DNA of 64,000 bases. Origin: Bryoerythrophyllum caledonicum (taxonomy: Eukaryota > Streptophyta > Bryopsida > Pottiales > Pottiaceae). Positions 48,671 through 61,959 of this stretch are shown here, piece by piece. A model generated the notes under the pieces. It was not told the origin of the DNA, ran no database searches, and saw only the letters and a program-made list of their open reading frames with translations. Each line of letters opens with the position of its first letter. Within the stretch, counting starts at the first letter, position 1. The DNA lies in NCBI GenBank assembly GCA_963971425.1, contig OZ020525.1:10337560-10401559 (forward strand), given 5' to 3'. The translations under genes were made by a program, and so were the position numbers.

Positions 48671-48715
48671 GAGCAGCGAGCGGCAAGCGGTGAGCAGCGA
48701 GCGGCAAGCGGTGAG
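48671..48715 (+). repeat. GC-rich 21-bp direct repeat
   Basis: The unit GAGCAGCGAGCGGCAAGCGGT occurs twice in a row at the edge of the TTAA-family relic. It stands out as a GC-rich island in AT-rich DNA. Confidence 0.85.
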
Positions 48716-49844
48716 CACTTAAAATTTTAGTATAGTTCTTCTAAAAATTTTTTCTTAAAAATTAAAGCAATGCCTATGGCCGTGGATTATATTTAAATTA
48801 TATTGGCATATGAAAAATAAAATGTAAGAACCTACCTTGACAAGATTGTTGGACACATTGAATTAAAAAAATTTGAGGCTTTTATTGCTACAATTCTTCA
48901 AAAACTTGAAACAACATTTATGACTATGGAGTTTGATTTAGGATATATCGACATGTTGTAAATAGTTATATGGCCATGGGGACATTAAATATATTTTTTG
49001 AAATAATATAAAGATTTATTAAAGAAAATATCCACGTGATACTTTGGTCATACTTTAGCAATCCCTACATGATACCCACGTAATATTAGGTTAATAACCA
49101 TTTGATACCTAGGTGATATCCATGATGTTTGAACTACCTTTACCTAAAAAGCAGTCATACACTTGAGGAAAAGTGCCAAATTGTCAAAACCGATTGATGG
49201 GAATAAGTGGAAACCATGTAAACACGTTAGAGATGTTACAAATTTGCAGAAAATATTCACATCCAAACGATTGGAAAACTAGTATTTAGGTTATAATGCC
49301 TATTTAGTGATACAACTTGATCTACATTTGCATCTCCATGTTTTTCATATGAATTAAAAAATGAAAGATTTGATGTAATAAAATAAATATCAAGGTGAAG
49401 GCTTCAATGATAGTCATTGTCTAAAATTTCTTTAATTTGGATTACAAAATTAGAAGACAAAACCTCTTTATTTAGAAAATCAATTTTTTGAAGAATCATG
49501 CAAGTTTTTATGTATAGGTATGAATTGATATTTTGGTTGTGAATTGCATTAAAAGATGTAAAACCAACTATTTCTTGGCCTTATTATATGGAGGTAAATA
49601 GATCTTAAAACCCAACTATTTTTATTTGATTATAATTCCCATCAATAAGGTTACAATAGTTTCCAAATAAAATTGTTGGATCTATTGTGTATTTGTGAGC
49701 CATATGCAATTGCTTCTTTAATTTGTTTTGAATTGATTTTAAACACTTGGATTAAAAAATATTGATGTTAAGAAGTTGACAAGGTGTAAATTATTAATGG
49801 ATTTTTTTTCATGATTGTCGATATTTGATGACAACTATGGCTAG
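48716..49844. other. AT-rich region upstream of the first kinesin exon found
   Basis: Should contain the start codon and first exon(s) of the kinesin gene, but none could be identified. GATACC-type words lie at about 49068-49125 (GATACCCACGTAATATTAGG, TGATACCTAGGTGATATCC). Confidence 0.4.
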
Positions 49845-52800
49845 ACCTTATTGGAGATTGGTGAGTTGGAACCAAACATAGTGGGTGATAAAATAAAGGG
49901 AAAAAATATCAAAAATCAAGAAGGAAGTACTCTTGCTACTATTCGAGGTAAAAATATGATATATTTCACATTCTTTTCTTAGTATATTTATAGAAAATAT
50001 TCAATTATGTACTTGGCTATAATTTGTGCAATGTGGTAATGTTCATGGCTTAACCCCTAAAATCTTAAAAAGATTTCTCACCCAAAACACTCTAAAATTG
50101 TCAATTCTTCCACAATGAGGGATTAATTTTTTTGAATTAACATCTTCAAGTATGGAATTCTTAATTCAACCTATAGAAGGATTCTTGCAAGAAACTTGAG
50201 TGCATGGATTTAAAGATTATAGTGTTTGAAGTAAAGAAAAAGGCCTTTTATTTCCTTGATTTGGATAAATTAGTAAACTTTCCCATCTCAAAGTTTTGTA
50301 ATATGCAAGGTCTAACGTTACTATTGTTTTAGTATGTATAATGTTAGATTTTTGATCACCAATATCTAAAAATAAAAGAAAGGTGCAATGTTTTCAAAAC
50401 ACTTGTGTAAAGATGAAGGTTTAAAAAATATATTTATACACTTTTTAATTTTCTTAACTCAATTCCATACAGATTGTGAGCCTGTTGATAAAAAAACAAG
50501 GTGGTTGGCATATTATTTAATAAAGAAAATGAAGTGCAATATATAACAAGATCTATTGTTTTTTTTTATAGAAAGGAAGTTTAGTTTATGGTTCTTTGCC
50601 TTGTAAGATTTGATAAACCTTGATATCATATGTAAAACAACATTTTTGAAAATGTGTTTTTTTCAATATAGATATTGAAAGGGGATTGGAGGCAAACCTA
50701 CAAGAGTGCATGGATTTTTTACAAGTGTTAACAAATGACAATTTTAAAAAGGGAGCAATGATAGAGTCGATGAATGAAGATGTAGATGAGTCTTTGAAGT
50801 TGGAGGTTGTCCATGTTATGAGACCAAATACAGCTCCGCTAAAGTCTATGTCTAAGCACAAGGAATTAAGTCAACGTGTTTTGCATGAATTAAGTGAAAA
50901 TACGGTTATATTCGAAGCAAAGAAACCTCGTTATCAAAATATTATTACTAAAGTTGATTTGGAACTAGATTCCATCCCTCAAATTATGAATAATAAGGTG
51001 CATGCATATCATGGCACGAAGACTCACCTTAATAACATGGTACAACTCAATGACCACAATCAAACTTTGTCCATCAAATCAATCAATGACAACCTCAACT
51101 CAACTTCTAGACCGCAATCGGCTCTTTTGTCCATAGGTAGCCAAAATGACAAGGTACTCTTTTAAAAGTTCATACAAATGATATGATTGGAAAACATAAG
51201 GGTTAAAAAGTAACACACATGCAAAGAGATGTCTAAGTATAGTTTGGTGCTATGTAGGTGAGTGTTTGCGTGCGAATGAGGCCTTTTAATGAACACGAAA
51301 AATTTTGTCCGCTTAAACAGGTCGAACTATTTTTCGTTTAAACAACTCCAATGGAAAAATTGGTTCACCTCTACATGTATTTAAGAAATTTAGATTGTTG
51401 TGCTTTTTCATTGATCAATGTTTTTGTGTGGCTTGTAGGTTTTGTGCTCTCAAAAAGACAAAGTTATTGTGAAGGATTACAATTATCTTCGGCATAGCAA
51501 CACTCCAAATACCAAAGTGGAGTCCCGTTTTGACATGGATTATGTATTGGATGATAGCTTTTTGTCTCGTGGAAATCGACAACGAAAGGAAGAGTCTCAA
51601 AGATGTTTGTATAATATGCTTGGCAAGCCTTGTGTGGAAAATGTCCTAAACGGTTGCAATACTACGGTATGAGTCCCTTAATCAAGGTAAAATGAAGTTC
51701 TTACATAATCATTTGATGTTGGATTCATGGTTACACAATATTTTCCCTTTTCAATGGAGGCTCACTTTTTTGCATTAATGAATGTAATGGACCAATTCAC
51801 AAGGTGTGAATAACCATAAATTTTCCTTTTGAAGATCATGGCTTATGGACAAATGGGATCCGGCAAGACGTACACCATGATGGGAGATGGTACTCTATGC
51901 GGAAGAGGCCTTGTGAGTTGCATATTTTTTAACAATGTTCATGGTAGATGTATATTAGATGGTCTTTTGGATGGTGAATTTTTTTATCTATGAACTGTAA
52001 AACAATAATGTCTATTTTGAGATCAAATATAATTCCAAAAGTTATATTCAAATCTTTCTTATTAACAAAATCAATACTATGAGTTCAATTGTTGAACATT
52101 CTGGTGGAGAAACTTTGGACTATGCTAAGATGTTAAGCTAAAGTTGATAAATTGGAAGGTTAAATAGGTGCCAAGGATTGTGTATGAGTTGATGCAACGT
52201 ATTCATGAGGATAAAAAATATAGCGCGTGCTATGCGCTTCAGGTGCATTTTTCTTTCTACAAAAACAACAATTCAGTTTAAAAGTTTTGGTACCATATAA
52301 TTGTTTTCCGTCTTTGGTATATCTTTTGAATAATTTTCTTGTTAAATCACTTGTAATCACTATTATCTTATCATTTAGTAAAATTAATTATGCCATTGTA
52401 TCTAAGCGTTCCTTCTTTAGTATGTCCCAATAATCCTTCCATTAAACATGCATTTCAATGTGATGACATCTTTTGCATTGTATAAACGAATAAATGTTTA
52501 AAAAAATTTAGACAAATTAAGATTTTCTTTTCAATAGGTAAGCTACCTTGAGGTCTATCAAGAAAAGATAAGGGACCTTTTAACTGAGAAAAAAATAGAG
52601 CAAAGAAAAGAAGAATTTGGGGTAAACGGTAGCTTCAACCAAATTGAGTTCCAATCTGCAAGTCGAAGCAAAACAAGCTTCTCTTTTGGTAAGCCCATAA
52701 AAAAATACCTTATACAGATATGGGAGCATCCATTAATAGGTTTACCATGCCATTCAAAGATGACCTAATGAACACAAAATTGGTAAAAACAAAGTATCTA

Positions 52801-54725
52801 ATTTCCATATGTTGCAAAACAACATTCTAATTTTTATTTTATTTTATTTTTTGGAGGCCATTTAAAGAATCCAATTTTTGAATGGTAGGTTCATTTGGAG
52901 AAGGTTCAATTTGGAAAGATGTGACAACATATAAGGATATAGAAAAATTAGTGAAGGCGGCAAATATGCACAGGCTTTCCAACCATGGTCATACACTCTT
53001 CACAATCAAGCTTATAAGGGTATTTAGCACATCATGCCAACTTTATGGTTGTTTTGTAGAGAGCTAACTCCTTGTACTAGCCTCTTACAAATAAGTCATT
53101 TGCATAATGGAATATTTCATATTATTTTCAATTTAATCATTTATATCGATAGAAATAACCATCAATTAAAAAAAAGTTGTTGATCAGATGCAAAAGAATG
53201 ATAAGATTAAAGGGACAACCGCAAATTTTATCAACTTGGTGGATCTTGTAGGCAAGAAATTGAGCCTCCCATCTCATGCTCCAATTATATCATAAAGTCT
53301 TCTTTTCCTTTTGATTTTCAAAACATATACCATGAATTTTACAAAAAAATTCACAAAATAAATTGGCAAAGCCATTCCTTGCATAAGTTCATAATCTGAA
53401 CTCGAATTCTAAGTAGCAGCTAGGAAGAATTCAGATATATATTATTTTAGGTTAATATTTCTTGTTTTCAATATGAGGATTGTACTTGCAATTTACTCTC
53501 ATGCATTATTATTAATGTATATCAAAGATAATCTAGATGATATCTTTGATGTCATATTTTATTAATTGGGAACATTCGGAGTTCCTTGAATCACATACAT
53601 ATATTTAAGGAAGCTTGTGATGCAACATGCATAATCCCAAATTAGTCAAAATCTCCCAATTTATTGAATATAATTTTCCTTCTTTAAAATGGTGGAGCAT
53701 GCAGGCAGTGAAAAGATGGCTTTTGGTCAGAGGCCTTTGGTTGAAAGAACCTATGAATCCAAATATATCAACCGATCACTTGCTCAACTCAATGACGTTG
53801 GTCTTAGTTCCACTATCTTTTTAATAATGTACATCATTAATTAGTTTGATAATGATGGTATTATTTTGATTTTTTGATTTTTTTAAATCATTGTGTTGAG
53901 CAAGTGAACATGTGCTTTAACGTAAGTTTTGTGGTATGTACATGTAGGTATTTACAAACCTAAGCTCCGGAAGGTCAAATGGAAAGTTTGTTTCATATAG
54001 AAGCTCAGCCTTGACATGGCTTCTACAAGAGTCTCTAAACGAGAGCACCAAGACATTCTTGGTGGCTAACATTTCTCCCGCCGAGCAGGTATAAAAAGCT
54101 TTTTGCATCTATTCCTTTGCAAAACGTAGAGTCAATAGTTTTGCTTTTAGTTGATAACTTTGCATTTGATTTAAATGTATATGTCACAATATGTGGCATC
54201 GAGTGCCTCACCGCATTAACGTAGTAGTTGCGTAAATTAATTTGCATATTTCTAATCTACATTGTGTTGGAAGGTGTGTACTTCAAGGTGCGTGCAATTT
54301 TATATGTATTCTGTTTTGTTATGTTTTTAATGTTGGTTATGGCACTTGATATGTTGTGTGTCTTTGTGTACATGACATGATAGGACTTTCAAGAGAGCGT
54401 CCACACACTAAAGTGTGCTGCAAAAGCCAAATGCATTCATGGACCCTCCAATGAAGACCCAAACATGAGGAAGCAGACATGTACGAAAATGGATGAGGAA
54501 ATACGTACATTGCACTGCCTTATTGCCGATTTAACCAAGAATGCAACACAATCTTCTACGGAAATGATAAAACAAGTGAAGAAATCAAGAGATGAAACAG
54601 ATCCAATTGTGCATCCATCAAAGGAGGCCAATCATTGGAAGAAAATATCAGATGAAGCATATCCAGTTGTGCATCCAACAAAGCAGGCCAATCATTGCAG
54701 AAGTTGTTCTGAGGATTTTTTCCAG
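49845..54725 (+). CDS. Divergent kinesin motor protein (both ends unresolved)
   Basis: Microtubule motor. Eleven exons join in frame: 49845..49947, 50672..51153, 51439..51666, 51835..51912, 52168..52242, 52538..52688, 52889..53019, 53189..53252, 53705..53796, 53948..54088, 54384..54725. The motor has the P-loop MAYGQMGSGKTYTMMG, VSYLEVYQEKIRDLL, switch II NLVDLVGSEK (split by a GC-AG intron), KYINRSLAQLND, YRSSALTWLLQESL and TFLVANISPAEQ. Switch I, normally NxxSSRSH, reads NMHRLSNHGH and lacks the SSR residues. The N-terminal ~190 residues have no known domain. The tail carries a repeated (D/E)xxPxVHPxKxANH segment. The YRSSALTWLL and VSYLEVY signatures lean toward kinesin-3, but the class is open. 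A terminal exon at 54894..54938 is possible. Exons are AT-rich, unlike other genes here. Confidence 0.8.
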
Positions 54726-56652
54726 GTAAAGAGTCATCTCTATGATAAAAGCCCCTACGGGTATCATGTGATACCTAGGTGATACCCGCCACAATAAGCA
54801 GCGGCATGTGGCATTTATATTTATTTGTACTTTTACAATTTTAGTGAACTTACTTAAACTTACATTATCCGTTGGGAACAACAGGTAAATTTTCTACCCT
54901 ACGTCGTGGTTGCTTTTGTACATAATTAATTCAAAATAGAGAATTGTCCAAAATTTTGGAAAATATAATTTTTTTCTCTAGGTGATTTACCCATGTAATG
55001 TCAAGGTGCTATCCATGTAATGCCTAGGTGATACCCATGTAATACTTAGGTGATACTCATTGTGCTTGAATCACTATGTCCAAAAAAAAAACTTTTGATA
55101 GAGAGGTGCCGAAAGTGACCATTGGGTATGAAAGTCTATGTATATATTAGAATTGATTAATGTGTGTTCGTCCTTTTTATATGGCTTAAAGCCTTTTGGA
55201 GGAATTACTTTGTTCTTTAGATGTGCCATTTGCAAAAATCCTTCACATGTGCATTTGGCTGATAGTAGAGAATTATTGGGTTTTGTATGTACCAAGAATA
55301 GAAATATATTAATTGATACACATACAATTTTAAAATTATGATTTCTACAAACTGTGTCCAAAAGACACCGGTCTCCACTTGTTTATTTAATAATATTTTT
55401 GAATATATGGCATTTTGATTTCATGTTAAATACTAAGGTCTTAGTGGTTTCATGATGCATTCAAGTTACGTAATTTTTGTATCACTCAAAATTTTACATA
55501 AGATTAAATTTTTGAACTTTATAGATCCTTTCTTACATCAAAATCTTGTGACATGCAGAGAAGACCAATTTCATGGCGATAAAAGAGACAATGCAAAATG
55601 AATTTTTTTTATCATGACAATCTCTATGTCTAGTAGAAAGATGTCCATGTATGGAATTTTTTGTTGAGGTTTCTAGAAATTTTGAATATAATGTCAACTT
55701 CTTGTAAGATAATGTTTCAAAGTTTTTTGAAGAGGGGTTGGGCAATTTTGAACCTTCTGTTACCCATTGTTTAGGCATACAAATAGCAAATGTAAAGTTT
55801 TTGAAATTATAAGAAAAAGCCATGCCTGAATATAAAAATTTCACTCAAAAAGTGTCCAAGTATACACATCTTGCTAGACAAACTGAAATGATTTTACATC
55901 TACTTTATAAATGTGAAGAGATTTTAATTATTTTTATCGTACCTTAAATTTTTTTCTAAAGCACCAACCTCTTATTTTACTGTTTATTTTATGGTCTTTC
56001 AGAAAGTTTAGGTGACAAAAGAATAAAATGTAATTTTTCTTTACAATTTGTACTAGACCTTCTTATAATCTCAAATTTGTTTGAAATTTTTTTAAGTTCT
56101 TCTTCAATATCTAAAATCCATTACATAGTTTTTTTGAATCCTTGTTGGTGCAAATAAGTTATAACTAAAAAGAAACAATTTGTGCTAATCATATTGGATT
56201 TTTTTTATAGAATTTTAAAAATCTATTAACATGCAATTAAGCAATTATGCACTCACCAAATAAAAGTGCACTTAGGTACAAAGGCGGCCATTGCGAACAC
56301 AAGTGGAAAAATTGCAAAAAAAACTGTTTTTGAAAGAAAAAACAATGTTTTCCTAAAATTAAAAAATTAGCTTCTGCAACAATGCTATGTACTATCATGG
56401 TTGTTAATATTGGAAGCAATTTTTTGGCATTTTCAACTAATTTTTGGTGGCCCCTCGTTAATATTAGATAAATGTGTGTTTAATATAGTTTCACAATATT
56501 TCAAAGATAGATTTGAAGGATTGTATTACACAAATAGTCGTAATCACAAAAAAACATACTTTATGCTTGGGTTGGCAATTGATTAAAAGATACTCTACGT
56601 AGTACATAACGCATACAATGGTGGAAACTAAATATAGATGCTTCTACACTAC
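54726..56652. other. Intergenic / kinesin 3' region
   Basis: Holds GATACC-type clusters at about 54765-54792 (GTATCATGTGATACCTAGGT) and 54978-55060 (CCTAGGTGATACCCATGTAA). A 100-codon frame on the minus strand near 55533-55844 has no recognisable family. Otherwise AT-rich spacer. Confidence 0.45.
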
Positions 56653-59600
56653 CTACTGCATAGAATTTAGGGCTGCTTGCAAACGGTCGTCATCGATAGC
56701 TTCGGTTTGCATTGCAATATATTGTAGTATGCGAGCCTTAGCCGATTGAAGAATGCGAATCCTGCTTTCAACGTGCACTCCAAATACATTGCGCTTTCTC
56801 CACCCTCTGGCCTCGGATATGGTTCTTTCCGGTGTGTCTACCCATGAAATAATGCATGCATCTTTCTCTATCCAACTATGGCTCTCTCCAGATGGCTCCC
56901 AGAATGAATCCATGCAATTTGCATACCGTTGTGTAGAGGACCCATGTCCATCAATCCCCCCCTTCGGATGATGGGCCAATACCAACAAACCTTTATCTTA
57001 AGTCTCCATCGGTTTTTTCCTTCCTCAATCACTTTCCCTACGTAGAATGGTACACCGCTTTCTATTTCTATTCGATCAACACTTAAGGCTACAAATTGTC
57101 CACAACAAATATCAGATTGTGGATTGAATGGTGGAAATGGGTCGTGATTACCTTCATACCTTGCTCCTTCTTCGGCTCCTTCTTCAACATAGTTGTGCTC
57201 TGTTCTTTGTGCACTACGTAGTGCCTAATTAGAAGGTCGTCCTCTACGAGAACCAAAGTATCCTCGAGCCTCGGCATTTGGAAGCATTGCCAGTACCCGC
57301 TCTACGACATTTATCTCGCGAGTTTCTGCACTTGCACGATCAATAACATCCAAAGATGCACCTTCTATTGGTCCGATGTTGGAGAACTCTGAAGGCCAAA
57401 ACGGTGAGGAACGATGCTGATTGCTACGGTCTTTGTGTAGAAATTCAGCTAAATAGATTTTCAATCGTTCAGCCTCTACTTTTGCCTCACGATTCTTGTC
57501 CTCATGCTGCAACTTTTGAATGCATCTTTGTTTATATACGATGAAGTCATCCAACGCCTTCAACTTCCGTTCGTCTGCTGCAAATACTTCCGCCAACGAT
57601 GGTCGCTCATCATTTCTTGGCAACGACCTCAAAGTTTTTGTACCTGCCTCCGGTCCCAATGGATCCTTGCAATAATGCTTGTGTTGTACTCGAACCTCAC
57701 GAGTCCCTTCTTGATTGTCCATATAGAATCGCATGTGGTGTGGAAATGTTATGCCCACTAATGAATCCTGACCTGTCAATAAGTGAGGTATTATGAACAA
57801 TTTCCAATCCCATACATTCTCTAGCAGCCTGGCGTTGACAAATGCCTCCGTAGGAGATGTTTCTTGTTCTATAAGACTCATCATTTCCTTCAACGAGTCC
57901 ACGTCCGACCTCTTCAACGTATTTGATATTCAACTGAAGCGTTGATCAATATCTTCGTGTGTATGGCCCACTATGAGAAAAGATAGATCCACCTCTTGAA
58001 AAAACCCCAATCCCACCAATGTAGCACATAGAGCAAACATATAAATGTTTTTGTTCTCCCGTGTGCAGTTGTCCGCCTGGATTCGTAATGTTGGTGGCAA
58101 AAAGCCATTCCTCTGCAATACATCTCCTATCACGTACAACAATGTACTCACGACTTGGTTGCTATCATGTTTGTGGTGAGCCTCAAACCACACGTCGCAA
58201 TATAAACCGATCCCATGTACAAGAGCTCTGCACAAGTGGGTCTTCACAAATCGGTGTTCAATGTTCTTCACGGTCTGACGCATCCTGGGTACCATGGTTG
58301 TGTTTTGGTCCATGCCATCCACTATGATGCACATGTACAATTCAGGGCTAATATAACACGACCTCTTGAATATCCATTAATGCCTGCGTTCTTCCATCTG
58401 GTTGCGTAGATGCAACATAAACAACTCCTTTATCTTTATCCTTGCATCCGCATTGGTGGTTTCTTCCATGGCACATTTATACTCCCAACAATGATAACAC
58501 TTTGAGAATCTCGAGAATGGAGGTACCTGAACGTGAGGATACTTGATGCACCACATCCTCCGGAACGAACTGATAGAAATGGTTTCTCCAATATAAATTC
58601 TCTTCACCTCCTCATTCACGTAATTGAATATATCAAATTTGGCAGTATTCATAGGAAGCAGAATAAGAGGTACCACTTCGTTGTCACTCTTACGGCGAAT
58701 ACAGCGATGAGGTTGAGGACAACCAGCTTCATCGACAAACGATTTAAAACAAGCCTCTGCCGCAGACATTCTAGTGCTCTCTCTAATCGGATCTGAAAGG
58801 GTATTGCCGTGAATCAATGTCACTCTTCCATATATTACACAATCCTTTTTCAATTGCTTAAAGCGCCTCTGTGAATATCCAACCCCAAGAGCGTAGCAAG
58901 CATTGCAAACTTCTTTCCCGTCTAACTTTGTTACAAACTTGTCTCGACGAGTTCCTTCCGTCCTTGTATAAAAAGAAACCAACATTTGTCTCATCCACGT
59001 ACTTCGTACTGAAAACTCATTGGCCCATGCATTATATCGCATGTCCAATAGATACCTTGCTGGAACGTCCTTCAAACAATTACGTTTGCATCCTCTTCGT
59101 GCCATTGCAATTTGCACGCTTCTAAGAGATACCTTAGATGGTGCAGCTTCTATCAATGATGACTCTCCTGAATCTCTCCTTCTCCTATTTTGCATAGAAT
59201 AGGGACGACGTGCTGGTCTAACATAAACAAATCCATCTATATGGGGCAAATCTTAGATATTTGAGAGAGTAGGTTGGAAAAATGGAAATTTCATCTACGG
59301 TGTTAGATGCTTGACTACTGCGTCGAGACCTCTTGGTTGATCCTGGTGTGTTGATGAATTCAGGAAAATCAAATTCTGGGGCCATCCTTCCTGTAGGCGC
59401 TACTCGTGATCGAAGCTCACTAGGGGCACTTGGAATAGCCGGTTCTACAGTCACTATACGTAGCAAAGATCGGTGCCAACGAATGATCAAGCCCACACAC
59501 ATGCCAAGCCGTTCTCTTACAATCTCTTCGGTCCAATGCAATGCATCATCTACCCTAGTGATACGCACCGCCACCTCGAACGGGAACAACTTCGATCCAT

Positions 59601-59865
59601 TCAATTCCATGCCGCTTTTGAATGCATGCTCCCTGTTTGCTAAGCCCACCACATCCCCTCTTTCAGATAGCAATTCTACTGTCCTTTCCAATTCAGATGT
59701 CATGACCTCAAGAGATCTTTGTTGAATTTGCCTTGCACGTGCTGCTCGTACTAATCGGACCCCCACTAAGATATTGGAAACTATATTATCCCTTTGTAGG
59801 TGTGGCCATATCCAAGGAGTCTGAATTGTACGGCTCTCCATTATCACTATTGAAAAAAAAAACAT
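56653..59865 (-). mobile_element. DUF7869-type transposase-like element, broken
   Basis: On the minus strand a long coding relic runs from about 59865 to 56653. In order it has a helical N-terminal part, a Cys/His-rich part (GKEVCNACYALGVGYSQRRF), and a catalytic-looking core with IIVDGMDQNTT, RIQADNCTRENKNIYMFALC and SFLIVGHTHEDIDQRFS. A C-terminal part follows with GQFVALSVDRIEIESGVPFY and SFWEPSGESHSWI. These are the signatures of the DUF7869 family, found in many repeated copies in lower plants, oomycetes and cnidarians and thought to be transposase-derived. The frame is broken in about four places, so it is non-functional. Terminal repeats were not found, so the true ends are unknown. 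Confidence 0.75.
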
Positions 59866-59933
59866 TATGGTTGCACATTAGTCAAATTCCGGTATTCGAC
59901 TGATTGTAGGGAAAAATTGAACCAAAGTTGTGT

Positions 59934-60190
59934 ACTATAAAATCTATAATTTTTCAATCCGTGCGGTCAGATTTTATGAAACTTTGTGGGTATGTTACTT
60001 AATCCCTAAAAGCCCGTGACAATTTCACCCCAAAAACACTTCAAAATTGTTGATTCTAATGCAATGGATAAGGAAGGAAATAAAACCTTAAATTTATCAT
60101 TTTGACCGTAGGATCTCCATCAAGACTAACTAAGTAACATACTTAAAAAATTTCATACACTTTGACCACACGGATTGATAGATTATAGTG
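59934..60190. repeat. Foldback built from TTAA-family sequence
   Basis: 59934-60001 and 60131-60190 are imperfect inverted repeats (AATCCGTGCGGTCAGATTTT versus the complement of GTGTATGAAATTTTTT...). The loop starts TTAATCCCTAAAAGCCCGTG and continues with ACCCCAAAAACACTTCAAAA, matching the terminal region of the TTAA family. A related terminus, TTAACCCCTAAAATCTTAAA, lies at 50049. Confidence 0.6.
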
Positions 60191-61290
60191 CCGAGTCTTT
60201 GCACTACAGAATGTTTAAGTTCATTACCATTATATTAATGATGATGTTATATTCTTCTAAACGTATTTTTAGAGGTACAAAAGGGGTGTAGCATATTCGA
60301 AACAATCGTAGAAGGGGTAGAAATTCAAAATTTATCAAGTTGCGTTATATTTTTTTGTGATGTAACCATGTCTTACAATGAGAATCCGTATGTTTTACGG
60401 TGAAATAGAAGGTTTACACCACATCATCTGATACAAAAAAAAATGAAAATAATGTAAAGATCTCTAAGTTTTATGTGGAAAAGCAGAAGTTTTTTGGATC
60501 CCTTGTCTTACAATGCGTGATCATGTGGGCAAATGATTTGAGTTAATGTAGACATTTTCAGTAGAGACAACAAATGTAATCTAAAAATATGAGAGGAAAT
60601 AATATTACTTGTTCTTATTGACACCGTTGAAACTTGTTACAACAGCTAATACAAGAAAGGATTTGTAATTCCAAATGTAGGTGAGTCTAACAACAACACA
60701 AAACAGAAGATCGATCGGGAATCAATTTTAAATATGAATAAAAAGTAATTTTTCACCTCAAGATACATTGCAAGTATTAGCAGTATAAGCAACGGTATTT
60801 GATGGCGTTTAACATTAAATCACCATTCCTCCATTGTTGGTAGACATGCTCTTCAACTCTTTCCTACTTGCGGAACCTGCATAAATTTTATATGGTGCTT
60901 TGTTGAAACTATGTGATGAAAACTCCAAAGTATCTTTATATTAGGTAAAGCACAATAATTTAATATAATATGTAAAAAATTTAAACAAATAGAAAACAAA
61001 GTAAAATTTCCAAAGTCCAAAAGTAAAAATTTCACTTTTCACCTTGAGGCACAAGGTTTCAATGTGAATATAAGGTTTCCGTACAAATCGAAATGATCAC
61101 TTATCTTCCCACTTTCAAATGTAAGCTCTCCTAAAATTGCAACATCAAAACCAAGTGTCTTCAATTAGGTTATTTGCTAATAACAGTTAGCTTTGTTTTG
61201 GTTTGTAGATTGGAGGAGGCAAGTGGAGTTCGAGGCAAATAACGTGAGCTTGCTAAGGATCTCTAACTCTGTTTCATTGCAGAATCAAAA
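60191..61290. other. AT-rich intergenic, no gene seen
   Basis: No frame, splice pattern or repeat boundary that I can support. Confidence 0.5.
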
Positions 61291-61880
61291 CTTGAAAACT
61301 TAACCCCTAAAGGTGAGTGGCCTCAAAACAACCAAAAACCCTCAAAACTACCCTCTTTTGATGCAAGATGTAAATTTTCAATTTTTGACAATTTTTGAAG
61401 TATGTAACCTTAAGATCTAGTACCTAAGTTGTACATGTACATGCATACCGAATCTTAGATTCAAATTCCTCACCATTTGTGAGATCTTACTTTTCAAAGT
61501 TGAAAAAAAAGATTTTTCCCTTGTTGTAGAATGGAAAACTAATGTTTTGGGGCCAGAAAAACCATTTTCTAAAGGAAATTTGACATGAAGCTCTTCAAAT
61601 TCTTGTTCCTATGTGAGTAAGGAATATGTCCATATAATTTTTACCCTCATAGGACCTATAAAACCTAAAGAAATGCTTAATTTTTCACATGGAGGTATGC
61701 TGAAATACAAATACAAATGCCCATTTTCAACAATTAAAAAGGCATGTAAAAAATTATTGGATTGAAAATCCAAACGGTGAGATCATGCTTTACTACCTTT
61801 TTTACATGTACGAAAAACAAAATTTGGAAAAAAGTAAAATCTCAATTTTTGGTGAGTTGTTGAAGTTACTGCGATCTAAT
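61291..61880 (+). repeat. Possible solo TTAA-family terminus
   Basis: TTAACCCCTAAAGGTGAGTG opens a stretch unlike the other family members inside. A matching right end was not found, so this may be a distinct subfamily or a fragment. Confidence 0.35.
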
Positions 61881-61959
61881 TGATTTTGAGCAGATTTTGA
61901 GAATAAATGAGCATATACCACAGTTTTGGGCAGATTTCAGCATGCCTAACAGTGTTTCA

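Noticed and set aside
55533-55844. 103-codon minus-strand frame as a gene
   Set aside because: AT-rich, no homologous motif, no splice partners, no supported start context.
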